A stretch of 64,000 nucleotides of DNA from Phoronis australis (lineage: Eukaryota > Phoronida > Phoronidae): positions 65,413-129,412 of the forward strand of contig NMRA01000005.1 of the NCBI GenBank assembly GCA_002633005.1. Reading direction: 5' to 3'. Of this stretch, positions 34,210 through 46,185 are shown one piece after another (the stretch's first letter is position 1; every line of letters begins with the position of its first letter). The translations under genes and the position numbers were made by a program. Below the pieces are notes generated by a model, which was given only the letters and a program-made list of their open reading frames with translations, ran no database searches and was not told where the DNA came from.

Positions 34210-35460
34210 GAAATTGTAGAGCTTGGTATCAGTTAAGAAACCAGATACCGGTATGTCAAATTCAAATTCATTCCTCAATGCGCTTCAGCAAAGAGCTACA
34301 CTCGACGCCAATAAACGGTCACCGTAATACTATAAAATTGCCAATCAGGGCGAACATAGGTAAGACCAATCAAAAAAGTAATCCGCGAAAAACGTTTACT
34401 CACGTAAGAAAACCTGTAACCAGAACAATGCAATTAAAGCAGTTAAAACATAAACCTGGCACCGCACAATGAAGATATCCGCTTTCAAAAGAATTTCAGT
34501 CATTAAGTTAATTTTTGGGATTTTCAGTAACCCATGAAAATTTAACATTATTGCCGGAGATGCCTTCGGTTAAGCTGTTGTGAAGGAAAAAAATTCGGTG
34601 ACCCTCTCTTCAGCACAGTTGTGGTGGAGAAATTAAAACATAATATGGATATTTAAAAACCAACGATAAATTAAAACTAGGTAAGACCACCTACTAGAAA
34701 TTTTTTTAAAAATCAACGATAAATTAAAACTGTGTCGAGCCCCCTCAAGTTAATGCTTAACGTACATGTATTTGCTGTGCTCGTTGGGAATTTTGTGGCA
34801 ATATATCAAAATGTTCTTTTTCAATTAAAAACAAATATTTTACCGCCTCGGTTACTTTCACATTTTGGATGGTTTATATTTTGCAGTTATTTAAAACATG
34901 TATTGATTCCGTGATACTCGTTTATAGTGGTGTTCCACCGAAAGAGGAACTCCGGTGTAAAACAGATATCCTTTAGTCAAAAACAAACTCCCGCACCTTC
35001 AAAAAAGCTAATCAACCCGAACAACCACGAACCTTTACCTTTAAAACAGGACCCGGAATTGGACAGGAATTTTCAAATTTTCTGAGGCCGTTGTCAGTAA
35101 ACTCAAACTTCGAGTTAAAGCATCTTCAAGTACTTTCTCGTTGTTTTCTGCATTTGTTTGTTAAAAATTGTCAATAATAAAACCTAACTTGTATTATACT
35201 GACTTTGTTATTTGACTTTTAGCGGTAAAACCCGTGCAATTTGTCTGCAGGCGAATTTCAACATAATGTATACTCTTAGCACGTTGTTATCTCTATGGAT
35301 ATTTAGTTTATTTTAGATTATTCAATAGTTTCTCCAAAAATATTTTCGAAAATGAAAAACAAAAAAATTATTTTTGACTTTCGAGTGCCATTGTTGATTA
35401 GTTTTCTTGTGACATGTACGGAATCTCGTGGAATGAGAACAGTTGATTGGATGTGGGGAA
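34210..35460. other. No gene seen
   Basis: AT-rich. One small duplication (AACGATAAATTAAAACT near 34663 and 34718) is the only structure noted. Confidence 0.4.
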
Positions 35461-35499
35461 AAATGAAACTGGCCAATAGGTGACAAATTGTTCTAAACA

Positions 35500-35590
35500 C
35501 CCTCGCATCCCAGACCCACGACCCCCTCGACTGACAACCCACGACCCCCCACGACCCCCCTCGACTCACAGCCCACAACTCCTTCGACCC
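35500..35590 (+). repeat. C-rich CCACGACCCCC minisatellite
   Basis: Several imperfect copies of CCCACGACCCCCCTCGACT, giving Gly/Trp-rich or Pro-rich spurious ORFs. Confidence 0.7.
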
Positions 35591-35692
35591 GGTCTACACA
35601 AGCGCGACTCGGTCTGAACAGAGAACAAGCGCTGACTTGCAGGACCAACGAGTCGGGCCGTTAGATCGGCTAGCTTTTCCCTGATTTTTGCA

Positions 35693-36370
35693 ATTAATAT
35701 GTGGGGTAATTGTGCATCATATCTTCAGAATAGACTTCAAAAATTACAAAACAAGGCTGGGAGGCTGATACTCAACTATAGTGGCCTTTATAATGACTTT
35801 CCTATTTCTGGCCTTCTAGATAAACTTGGTTGGTGCAGCCTGGTTAGCAGGAGTGCCTTTCATTTAAACTTTATGGTATACACAGACACACATAGCCTCA
35901 CACCTAATTACCTTACTACTAAATTCAAGGCAGTCAGAGATTCTCACATTTACAATACTAGATCGAGTGTTTCTGGCTGCCTAGTATCAGTTAAACCTAA
36001 AAACAACTGTGGCAAAAGGACTTTTGCCTACAGAGGTGCTGTCGCTTACAACGGGCTGGGGATTGCCGTCGATAACACGCCAAATGTACACGTCTTCAAA
36101 CAGAAGTACTGGGACTTTGTGCGTGGTTCGTTACTGTAGGCTTCAGTTTATCATTATTTTACTCTATTTTGTGTTATTTATTCTTCAAATTGTACATATT
36201 AACTAATTTCATACTAATTTAATTTATTTTATTTATTATCTTTTCAATCTAATTGTACATAGCTGTCTGTATTTTACTTCATGTAATTATTTCCGACTGG
36301 GCCCACTTGAAAATCAGTGTATTCACTGAAGTGGACAAGCAGTCTTTTAAAGAAGTTTAAATAAATAAAA
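35693..36370 (+). pseudogene. 5'-truncated LINE, reverse transcriptase C-terminus
   Basis: An open reading of 146 residues (35699-36139) matches the end of non-LTR retrotransposon ORF2 proteins. It reads VWGN-like MWGNCASYLQNRLQKLQNKA, then LLDKLGWCSLVSR, HIYNTRSS and GKRTFAYRGAVAYNGLG, a run typical after the reverse transcriptase domain of Jockey/CR1-type LINEs. An AT-rich 3' UTR follows, ending in an AAATAAATAAAAG tail near 36370. The endonuclease and polymerase core are missing, as expected from a 5'-truncated insertion. The remaining frame is intact, so it is fairly young. Confidence 0.85.
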
Positions 36371-36469
36371 GAGTCGATTCGGCAAGTTTGAAAGCCAAAA
36401 GCTGAAAAAATAACCCAACCAAATCAAATCAAAGACCTACCAACGTCACAAACAATGAGACAAATATAC

Positions 36470-36592
36470 ATAAATACACAAAACGTACCGAGAGTGGCGT
36501 ACATGAAGTAATATCCCACGAGACGTTAATACGTGGAATAAGGTCGAGTGTGATATTACTTCACGCCACTCTCGGTACGTTTTGTATTTATC
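36470..36592. repeat. Long hairpin
   Basis: ACAAAACGTACCGAGAGTGG (36478 on) and TGAAGTAATATC pair with GATATTACTTCA and CCACTCTCGGTACGTTTTGT (36552-36585). Only a 4-nt bulge interrupts a stem of more than 34 bp; the loop is 36 nt. Flanking TAAATAC/GTATTTA also pairs. Confidence 0.85.
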
Positions 36593-37296
36593 CCATGCGC
36601 TTCGAATCCCTAAATTTCTTACGTTTTTTCGGCAGATTTTTCAAATACTTCACCAAGACTGTTCACAAGGCGGATCACATCCTATATGTATGTACTTGCG
36701 CGTTAGGTTGCAAGTTTTCTCTTGTAAAAGAAACAGTTTTAAAAGTAACAATTTATTTCTTGAAAAGAGGTAGCAAAGATGAAAACAACGGAAACTGTGC
36801 AGTGAACTTGTAACATCTCCTAGCAATAGTTAACAAACAACACTATTTGATATTTTAATTTCCTAGGAATCGGCGCCTGAGTTGCAGACGATATACTAGC
36901 ATTGGTGCAAAGCTGTATATAGCTGTATATAAATATACAGCTTTGCTGTATTTTGACGACAGTCTTCATGCAGCTAGCTAACTGGCTAACGATATACTAG
37001 TATTCAGCAATTGAAAACTGAGACAAGTGTTTTATAATTAACAGTTTTGTTCCAGGTTTTACATTTAGGGCCTGGTTGCATGTCGAGTGTTAGTAACACT
37101 GCTGCAACTATATTACTTAAAACTATATTGGCAAAGCTTGACTGATCGAATCGGCTAAAGACGTTGAGTCGACATTGACCTACCTTTTGAACTTTCCATG
37201 TCAAAGGTCGCTTTTGAAGTAGTGCGGGAGGTGAATACGCAAAACTTTATTACAAGGCCCTATTTCCCTCGACAGATTCAACGCGCATGGGATAAA
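36587..37296. mobile_element. Possible small TIR element
   Basis: TTTATCCCATGCGCTTCGAA at 36587 is inverted at 37275-37296 (inverted reading TTTATCCCATGCGCGTTGAA) with two mismatches in 22 bp. The 0.7-kb interior has an AGCTGTATATA palindromic block (36905-36955), also seen at about 63000. Target duplications were not identified. Confidence 0.4.
36895..36990 (+). repeat. CAAAGCTGTATA repeat, partner at 62998-63075
   Basis: CAAAGCTGTATATAGCTGTA and CTGTATTTTGACGACAGTCT with CAGCTAGCTAACTGGCTAAC recur near 62998-63075 with few changes. Confidence 0.7.
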
Positions 37297-37329
37297 GATA
37301 TATATAGCTCATTGTGAAGGCCTATAAAA

Positions 37330-38110
37330 TTACACTCGTAATTTACGTTCTTCTATTACGCTCGTAAAAAGACGAGCGTGAAACGACAAGTGCAGAACGA
37401 CGAGCGTTTAACAACAATCGTAAAACGAAGAGAATAAGTATCTCGAACGTTGATGTTATGTAGGAACCTATCTACTAGTCTGTGACGAAATCTCTACAAA
37501 ACTACAGAATTTGACACATGGTCGATGAATGCCTGCTGAATTGACACCTTTCTATGACTGTGTGGTGTGGCCTGCTTGCGCTATGAGGTGAGTATCTAAA
37601 ACAAAAATTATATACGTACGTTTTTGTGGTACTGTTTGCATCATAATTCCTCATTTATTATCATTTTCTAAAAAATATCATTAAACACCTTCTCATTTGA
37701 AAGGAGCTTTTCTCAAACAAATGAGTTTGGAAAAAGGACTGAAATTGAATACTTCATAAGGTATTGTCCAGACAATCGCACACTTGCGAAGGCATTAAAT
37801 GATTATTATATATTAAAACTTCTCTTCAAATGGCAGTAAGTCCATGACTTACGCGAGTTTAGTAAATTTTCGTTCTGTCAAGTAGTAGTTTGGACAGAGG
37901 ATGTCGGTATTTTGATAAACTTTCAAGAACGGCAACAACATCTGTATTTGAGCATTTTAAGAGGCTGGGATTTTTGTCTAAACAAAATTGATGTTTTGTT
38001 TACAATGTGAGCAGAAACAGTTGTGACGAGTTTTATGTTGGTTTGGCAGCAACAACTTCTAAGACAGTTTGGACAATGCACTGTGTGCCCATTCAATGGT
38101 TACAGGTTAG
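37330..38110. other. No gene seen
   Basis: Near 37330-37440 a few ACGAGCGT / GTAAAACGA motifs recur irregularly. The rest is unremarkable AT-rich DNA. Confidence 0.4.
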
Positions 38111-38118
38111 GAGCGTTT

Positions 38119-38144
38119 CCTTTAACAATTAAAATTGTTAAAGG
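38119..38144. repeat. 26-bp palindrome
   Basis: CCTTTAACAATT-AA-AATTGTTAAAGG is a perfect inverted pair of 12 bp around AA, immediately left of the dispersed repeat at 38155. Confidence 0.85.
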
Positions 38145-38154
38145 GACTATTAAT

Positions 38155-38300
38155 CCGAGTTCCGTTTAAGAAGCAACCTTTTGATTTAGACTGGCCACTT
38201 ATTGCTATAAAATTGGTTATAATTTGCTTCTTAGATTAGTAATTTCTGGGCTTGCAAGGAGCTGACAGCTCGGTATTCTTCAAAACCACATGCTCAGCGC
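38155..38300 (+). repeat. Dispersed repeat, partner at 34061-34205
   Basis: Same ordered blocks as 34061-34205 (GTTCCGTTTAAGAAG, CTTTTGATTTAGACT, CTATAAAATTGGT, CATGCTCAGCG). Confidence 0.5.
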
Positions 38301-38472
38301 CTAAATCAAACCAAAGTCGCTAACGGTCTCTTATTGCATCCTCTCAGGGTAAAATAAAAATGAGGCAACGCTATAAAAACAAGACAGTGCCGGACATCGA
38401 ATGCATTACAACGGAACAAAATTGATGCCATTTATTTCTTAGATTATGCTTCGGGTATGATTTCATAAAAAC

Positions 38473-38622
38473 GTCCGATATTTAGGTCCGTCCGATATTT
38501 AGGTCCGTCCGATATTTAGGTCCGTCCGATATTTAGGTCCGTCCGATATTTAGGTCCGTCCGATATTTAGGTCCGTCCGATATTTAGGTCCGTCCGATAT
38601 TTAGGTCCGTCCGATAATGAGG
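38473..38622 (+). repeat. 17-bp tandem array, eight exact copies
   Basis: GTCCGATATTTAGGTCC is repeated exactly from 38473 to 38608, then a ninth partial copy changes to GTCCGATAATGAGG. The perfect identity implies recent expansion. Confidence 0.95.
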
Positions 38623-39840
38623 TAATTCGAAATTTTGGATACATACTAATGGAAAAAATGTTGTAACGCTCAAGAGTTCGCGTAATCCCTGCTTCGATTT
38701 TGCGTAGGCTGGTGTTTTCGCCGGGCTGGACTGGTGTAGCGTGGCGTGTCATTGCATAACGTAGTGTCAGGTAAACATGCACAAAATCACATATTTTCTG
38801 CGTACAGTAGTCCAGCAAAGGCACAGCGTAGGACACTGTAACAATAGTATATAGCGTACTATTCGTCGGTACTCCGCGTTTCGTGACTTTATGTAGGCCC
38901 GGTGTGAAACACTCGAACGGGCCCAGAACACCTAAACTTCTGTGAGTGCAACGAAGCACAGATTAGAAATTGTAAACACTATCATTAATATGGTGATTAG
39001 TGGTAAAAATAACGTAATCAGACGGTGTCCAATTAACATTTTATTAAAAATTCCTTTACTGGCAAATTAAATGTGACTCGATGGTCACAATTTTTCGCTG
39101 AAGACACTGTTTGGTTGTCTAAAATATTAACATCTGAACGGGAAGCAGATCGCCCAGTCTTCTGAGTAGATTGCCGGTGTTCTGTTTTAGTTTGATTTAG
39201 TTTGTCTGTTTTCATCTTGGTGAAGTTGCACGTTGTTGTGTTCAAAACATGCTACGTCGAACAAACATAAAGGCCTATCAAAACTCTAAACTTGAACGTT
39301 TCCTCTTGTGTAGTTCAGGTGTGATCAATTGGTAAAACTACAAAGCATCTATGTTGTTTTATGACAAATATGGTAAAATATTGCATATCGTAAAGCATAT
39401 AAAAGGCCGACAGGGGTTATTAATTTCAAATGTGCCGATGTTTATAAAATATTTGACGTTTAATTACTTAATGGACAGAACAAAATTGGCCTTTGCTAAT
39501 CGTCCGCTCCGAGGTCGTGTCACGTTGTTACAGGGTCTCAAATGCATGATTTCTAATTCTGTTAATAAAACGGTATGAGCTTATGTGCTCGAATTTTGTC
39601 ATTTCGTCGCTATCTAGCATGCAAGCAAAATGGCAAACCCTGCTTCTACTGGAGATCCACGTTTATCAGTTTTAACCACCCCGTAGAGGAACTCGGCCAA
39701 GTTCCATAAATCTATGGGTCTTTGTTATTTTAAAAATGGTTAGTATTTTTATCAGTTTATCTTTTCATCGTAATCTATTTTGCCCGGTGTTCGCCACGAG
39801 CTATGGTGCGGAGTAAAACAAGATGATTGAGAGTAATGTC
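38623..39840. other. No supported gene
   Basis: A 130-residue minus-strand ORF (38567-38959) runs into the 17-bp array and shows no recognisable domain, so I treat it as chance. The remaining ORFs are short. Confidence 0.4.
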
Positions 39841-39856
39841 ATTTATTATGACGCAG

Positions 39857-40021
39857 GTGGAAGAACTAAATAAGACTCTGCAAGATGGGCATGGGAAAAA
39901 CTCCACCAGCGTGTACAATGAATTGTCCTTAATGATGGAACCAAAACAAAAACCAGAAGAACTGCCTGAAGGGCCTAAGGAAAATGTACAGAGTATAAAC
40001 AAAAACTTCAAAAATGCCTAA
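39857..40021 (+). CDS. Candidate terminal exon, unknown gene
   Basis: After an AG at 39855-39856 (ATGACGCAG) comes a highly charged open reading of about 54 residues, VEELNKTLQDGHGKNSTSVY then NELSLMMEPKQKPEELPEG, ending TAA at 40019-40021. Composition is typical of a cytoplasmic tail or disordered C-terminus. A S-V-Y-N-E-L segment could be a tyrosine motif. No partner exon was found and the acceptor tract is weak. Confidence 0.25.
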   Translation: MEELNKTLQDGHGKNSTSVYNELSLMMEPKQKPEELPEGPKENVQSINKNFKNA

Positions 40022-41282
40022 CATTTAATGTACACTGAGAAAAAGAAAAAGAAAAAAAAATTGAACAGACACCAACGATGATTTGGGATTAATGCAGAAT
40101 ACAAACGTAGATCTTGTAGACTACGAGGTAGATGGCTCAAGAACAAAGAAAATATAAGTGACCAATCAGGCAGGTGTCGAGTAGAGAAATGTATGAATAC
40201 AATGGTAGACCCTTGGTGCTATAAACAGAAATGAGTAATGCAAAATAAACCCAAAGGGTTGATATAAAAATAAAGTGACAAATGTCAAAATAATGACGAT
40301 AAATGCATTTAACAAGTTATATTTAATTTCATGAGCTCTTCTCATAAGCCGGGTACAAGTGTACGGATGTCCAAATAGATTTTTTTCAGATTTTAGGCAA
40401 GTCACTTTTTGTGTGTTTTCTGCCAATAAGACTTGACTATAAACACTGCAACCCTAAATAGCAACGACGTTTTTTCCTTTTTTGATCGCGTCCGTGGGAG
40501 ACCCCGAACCCCCTTAAATATGCATGTGAATTCAAACATTGTCTTCGTCGAACTGTTTTTTCTGAGTAAATTTTAAGTTTAAACTTTACAGACAACGTCA
40601 TAATGGTATTACAAACCGAATTTCATGGTTTTCGTTTAGTAGTACTACCTTTGTGTAAGTGTTTTGGATGAATCGTGACTTTACTAGCTCCAGCAGGTGG
40701 GTATATGGGATACCCATAGTGTACACTAATGTAGAGACCAGTCTGCATTGCTTCCAATTTACCTGCAAGGAAGCCTAACTAAAGGAATTTAAGATTCTGA
40801 ATCGTGAAGCTACAGTTGTGACTGATATTGGTTGTTTGCTGTATATTGTTTCTGTGGTTTTGCCCGCAACAAAGCTCAGCCTTTCACCATTTTATCGTAA
40901 CATGAACGGAATGATATACGTAAAACGCATTTTTTTCGAACTTATACGGTCAGGCGAACAAATCCGCGACATGACAAGTTAATTGCTAGTAACCGGAATT
41001 TTTTTGACGTATATATTGATATGGGCGCAAATCATGACTAAAAACACGAGTCTCCAAATGCATGCTCGGTGGGCGAATGAAGTCGATTACACGACCTCGC
41101 TTAAAGTCGATTAGTTTTCATTTCGATTGGTTAAATAATTTCTAGTATGACAACTTGTCAGTCAAGTATTCTTTAATAAACAAATCTGCGATGAAATGTT
41201 CTACATAAATCACGTGTCATGTCCGCGATAAACAATTTCACTCTCAATCAGTTCCGGTTGTGGCTCCGCTACCGCTCAACCT

Positions 41283-41411
41283 CGCCCCTAGTTCGACACC
41301 AGCTCCACTTCCCCTTCATCGACGCCTGTTTTACCTTCACCGCCCGTAGACGTCGAGACCCCACCAAGGCAACAGATTTACGGCCGCCCTTTTAGTCCCT
41401 TACCAGGCAAG
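41283..41411 (+). other. Pro/Ser-rich exon-like stretch
   Basis: An open frame reading STSPSSTPVLPSPPVDVETP then PRQQIYGRPFSPLPGK ends exactly at a consensus donor (AAG|GTAAAG, GT at 41412). A TAG lies just upstream and no acceptor is evident, so it may be a decayed exon. Confidence 0.2.
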
Positions 41412-42710
41412 GTAAAGTTAATGGGGAAGGAGGGGGGGGGGCATAAACTAATTCGACATAGCCAAACCTTTTCCCTCATGGTCTGTAAGTCAGATTAGTT
41501 CTTATTACTAGCACTTACATGTAAGTCTTCCTCTGTATTCAACAATGTCCACAATGTCGAAGCCCCTCTCCACAGACCTGCAGACTGAACTCAGTGAAGA
41601 CATCCGTGCTCCAACAAATTTTCGCCAATTAGGGTCACTTCTTAGACTTGGGCATGTTACACAGTTACGCGGCTAGCGTATGATTTTGACCTTTAATGGC
41701 ATCTTTTACGAATTTCACTTTATTAGGGTGCCTAAAAATACAAAATGATTTTAAGGGGTATAAAAGTAACGTAAGAACCGAATATCACGGGCTGCGAAAT
41801 ATGAAAAGAGACAGCATCACCTCATGGAACATCGTGTCCGAAACTTCGGTTTCGCCGTTTCCGAAGGTGAAAGTGAGGCATGAAGTCATAAAATCAAGAT
41901 TCATTTAAGCGGAATCTAATTTGGAGAAAGTTGACTTTGTTCGGTAGTGCATTGATGGGTACAACTTGAGAGGGCGCGCTTCCGGGTCCTTGGTACATTA
42001 CCTAAGGAGTGTTTCAAAACCCTTTATTGAAAATAGGTACCCGAGTTTCAAGTGACTGTCTCCGGGGTCGGGCAAATGTCGTTGAACACCCTGCTAAAGT
42101 TCACCGAAACACCACTGTCTTAGACTATTATTTCCGATTGACAAAATCACTTAATGCACTTTTTTGTAAGGGGTAGGATAAGAACTTACCAAATCTCAGC
42201 ATTCGTGTTAAATTATAGCAATTCCCAAAATGTTTGTACATCAGAAATTTTTGTAGAAACATAATCGTGTAAATCAGAACCCTTATAAGATACCAGAAGG
42301 GAAGAAGCTTGATAAGTTAACTGCCAGCTGTTAAGTTGTAAGAGTTTTTTCAATTCTCAATTCTCAATGTGGGATTTATGGCAATTCTCTGAGGATGAGT
42401 GCAGATATATTTCCTTCACTGGCAACCGGGAGAGCTCGAGAGACTGGCATACCACGTGGGGTTTAGGAGTACTTCAACAAGATCTTTTCATAATCTATTT
42501 ATGTTAACGTGAACACTTGTTCATTCCAGTGGTAGGTTGTCAAAGGTTAAGTTAAACCTGCATTCGGTTATCATATTTCAGATAATATTTTTCAATATAA
42601 TGTCGTTGTAAAGCATTTTGTGTTATCAATCGCATGGCATTGCGAAACTTAATCAATCAACGGCATTTATGTTCTGTATTAAATCATACTTAATTCAGCT
42701 ATGTCATTAG
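41412..42710. other. No gene seen
   Basis: Short ORFs only, for example 41696-41908. Nothing recognisable. Confidence 0.4.
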
Positions 42711-42714
42711 CTTT

Positions 42715-43090
42715 TCGCGTGAGTCTTTTGCACAAATTAACGCGTACTTTTAGTTCTTAATAGCGATCATTTATCTGCTCTTATTCAATGCGTACTTTTT
42801 CTCAATCAGCGCATAATTTTACCTAATGAACGCGCTGAACTGGTTAATCGTTATGCGAAGTCAAAGAATGACAATTTCACATTCAGTACGTAACGGCGCC
42901 GTCTTTTAAGTGATCATTTGATAACAATCTGCATCATTCTTCAAAACTTGCCTTGCTCTCATATTGAAAGTCTTTTCCCATTTTGCAAAAGTGCGCATTG
43001 AATAAAAGCAGAACGATGATCTTTTAAGAACTAAAAGTACGCGTTGATTAAGCAAAACTACGCGTTGATTAAGCAAATTTCAACACGCAG
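42715..43090. mobile_element. Inverted-repeat element
   Basis: The left arm (about 42735-42797: TTAACGCGTACTTTTAGTTC, later CTTATTCAATGCG) is inverted at about 42988-43053 (CGCATTGAATAAAAGCAGAA and GAACTAAAAGTACGCGTTGA). Weaker pairing extends outward through GATTAAGCAAA. About 190 bp separates the arms. It looks like a MITE or snapback repeat; its termini and target duplication are unresolved. Confidence 0.6.
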
Positions 43091-43235
43091 AAAGGTACTT
43101 GTTTAAAAACCTTTTGATGCTTCATAGACACGTAAAACCTGCAAGCGTAGTGTAAAACATGTACGCGCTCATTCGTGAACATGTAAAACCCGCACGCGTT
43201 TATCTGTAAACGTGTAAAACCCGCACGCGTTACCT
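43060..43235 (+). repeat. GTAAAACCCGCACGCGTT tandem units
   Basis: ACGCGTTGATTAAGCAAA is duplicated at about 43040-43080. Then come four variants of GTAAAACCYGCACGCGTT with spacers such as TATCTGTAAACGT (about 43131-43232), period roughly 33 bp. Confidence 0.7.
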
Positions 43236-43375
43236 ACTGTCAGACCTGGAATTCCATACACTTTAACGCTTGCACTAATACAATTAACCTGGATTTCATT
43301 GAGTTCGGCAATACGAGATATTTGTATTGTGAGGAATTATTGCATTTTCTTAAAGAAATAAAATGAGAGTACAGA

Positions 43376-44225
43376 ATGGCAGAACAGGCAAAGGGGATAT
43401 TGGAGGAGTAACTTGTGTTACATACAACGCGGTGCAGCGTCCTTGACTATGTACTTGTAAGCAGATCTTTTCTGTATAACGCGACGGATTTTAAATCATG
43501 TGGCAGTTGGGAAAGTAGAGCTCTCATTTTCCAATGTAATAGAGTTTACTCAAAAGACATCGCGAAGATTGAGTTTCCGCAGGCATTCTAATATTATTTA
43601 CTATTAGAATGGAGGTTTTGTGTAGGGGTAGTTTAGATGTGATTGACAAGGCAACGAAACTTTATGAGGAATTAATTAAAGATGTTGATTCAACGGTGGA
43701 CAAATTAATTCACGTAATTAAACATTTTGCAAGCAGTATGGAGAAAAGCGTGACAAGCCTTTGTAGTGGAAATTAAGTTATAATCCAGAAGGATTGATTT
43801 CCAATGTAGAGGACTTCGGAGATATTGTTAAAAGACAAACTGAAAAATTATAGAAACAATACTAGTGTGCAGTTTGTGGTCATGTTTAGAGTTGAGAGCG
43901 TCCACTCTAGAAATGAATGCAACAGTTTTAAGTGGCAAAAGAAAACTGAATTTTGCAGACAGCAATTTCGCACAGGGAAAAAAGACAATAATAATATTTT
44001 GCCTCATGTTTGAAGTGAATGAAAAAGTTATGTATGTCGCCAGGCAGTAAACCAGGCAAATGGTGAACTATTTTGAAACACTCTATGCTGGAATTGAGTC
44101 TGAAATCGAAGTGTTTCACATGTTTATTGACAGTTGTAAATAATTTTCACTCCGAAAATGTCAAAAGTATTGTCGAGGAGCTTGATAGAGAAATAAAACT
44201 AGACGAGATATGCAAATGTATTTAA
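43376..44225 (+). pseudogene. Broken coding region, helical protein, unknown family
   Basis: ATG at 43376 opens MAEQAKGILEE, stop, then a continuing frame with LDYVLVSRSFLYNATDFKSC and YSKDIAKIEFPQAF. A second frame from ATG 43609 gives 55 residues (MEVLCRGSLDVIDKATKLYE … VDKLIHVIKHFASSMEKS). Then come EGLISNVEDFGDIVKRQTEK, a frame with FEVNEKVMYVARQ, YFETLYAGIESEIEVFHMFI and VKSIVEELDREIKLDEI. All lie in plus orientation, about 280 residues in total, with several stops and shifts. The later part is strongly heptad-like. It is a decayed gene or retrocopy; I do not recognise the family. Confidence 0.4.
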
Positions 44226-44229
44226 GTAT

Positions 44230-46180
44230 GAAAAACGGTAAATCGCCTGAGGTCTTTTCATGAAAAGTGACTCAAGACTTAAGATAGAAATTAGGTTTAA
44301 CGACATAATAAAATTTCTCAGTCCGGCAATTTGAATAACGCCACTTGACTGCACGCTCAAATAGGACACTGATTTTACCCCCCACCAAATACGTCACGAG
44401 AAGCAGCGCTCCAAGTGGTTGATTTTTTAGCTTTATTGGAGAATTAGCAAGAAGTGTACGAAGAATTGTACTTCACTCCTTGATATGAGTTTACCTCTTG
44501 CTTTTAAATTATTTGCGAAATCAATCAACAACACATAGAAAACTATGCAAAATTTATTCAAAATAAAATAAAGTTCCCTTTTAACGTTGAGTACTAACAC
44601 GTATTCAGTCACATTTGGCTATCCCAACAAGCTCAAACAAGGGTTACAGTTATGACCATTTGTGTTTATTAATACATTGAAAATAAGACTTGCCTGCTGG
44701 ACCGGACTGTTTGTCTGTTCCCAGTACCTCGTGCAGAATGGTGAATGTTGGCCAATAGCGGAGTTGCAACTGAATCGATTTAACGATTGCGCATGTCCGG
44801 AAATTAGGGTGCGCAAAGGCTACTGGGATTGTTGATGGTAAACGGGATGGCCGACTGGTTTGCACGACGTGTAATTTGTGTGCATTAAACTACGCTGCTG
44901 TATGTAATTCTGCCGCTATTCGCCCTAATTAGCGCCCATGGCTCAACAAGTGCCCCAACGCGTTTTCAGACTTTGCTAAAGTAAGCGCCCAGCCCATGAA
45001 CTACATGCGAAAAATGCCCTTACCTACAGTTCTAACGTCTCCAATTTATCAATTGAAAGATCCGACAGCCTGAATTTGTAACGGACCACGAGCCTCACCG
45101 TNATTTTTTCAAATTTCTGGCTTGTTTATTAGCAAGAGGTAAGATGTATAGATAATTCAACAAAACACAAGTAAGATAATGCACTAATACTCTCTTGTCA
45201 CATGTCAGAAGTATACCAATCTTGTAATTCGCTAACGTGTCCTTATCTTGAACTTTCGGTTTCAGAGCTGAACCGTCCATGCCGTAACTTCAATAGTCCT
45301 TTTGCGAGTTTATAACAATAACGCGAGATTACGTGAGACTTAATTGTGACGTCACGGGAAGTGGGGCAAAAGCTTGTCGTTTGGACCATTACCCTCTGAC
45401 ACAGCGCCACCTATACTGCAAAGTGGCCCTGTGGAAACATGATGAACGACACACGGAATTCCGTGTGTGGGCATCAATGCGCATGCCTTGGTTTTACTTC
45501 CGATGTAAACAAAATGGTTCACTGTGTGCGTGAAAAGGTACCGGGTATATTGCTTAGTGTTCTGTTGCACTGGAATAATAATCATTTTGATGGAGTGCAT
45601 TTGGACTCATCCTGAATCTAATTTACTGATTTTAGACGTTTTATGTTCACGTTAGTTGTATAAAGTTCGAAATTGTGAACTTTCTAAGTCGTCATAGTTG
45701 GGTCTGGGACCGGCGCCAAGCCGGCTCATTTTAGTAAGCCGAAGTCCAAGCGCGAGAGTGTTGGGTAGCCCTATGTTTAAAAACAATACCGTGGTAAGCG
45801 CCTGTGGTGCCAAGCTGATTAGCCTTGCCTTTTTATTGTCTTCTGTCTTTACAGCCTTCACTACAACGTCGTCAGAGTATTTTTAGGTTTTTGATTTGAT
45901 CAATTGTTACTTTGTCTAATATCAGGTCAGATAGTGTTTGTGTGAGCCAGAGGCTGAAGACTGGGCTTGTGCTTGATAAGTTGTTAAGATACAGTTCAAA
46001 CTTTTCAGGTGATCAAGGCATGTCAAGTAGGCTAATACACCTATGAAGACTCAGAGTCGATCTTGCTGTGTCTGACACTGTCCACTCACCAAGGGACATT
46101 TTTCTATTATTGAAACATTTAGCATTGTATGGTGGTGTCAATATTTTTGAGGGGATTATCTGCATAAATTGTGAGACTCT
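44230..46180. other. No gene seen
   Basis: Contains an unresolved base at 45102. AATAGCGGAGTTGCAAC at about 44755 recurs (inverted) near 56950. ORFs on the two strands mirror each other. No motif recognised. Confidence 0.4.
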
Positions 46181-46185
46181 TACAG

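Noticed and set aside
38473-38622. CRISPR-like array
   Set aside because: The 17-bp units are directly adjacent without variable spacers, and the DNA is eukaryotic.
38567-38959. 130-residue minus-strand ORF
   Set aside because: It runs into the 17-bp tandem array, has no recognisable domain, start context or splice partner, and a 17-bp period would shift frame with every unit.
45352-45886. Overlapping ORFs on both strands
   Set aside because: They mirror each other, are under 90 residues and have no motif or splice signals.
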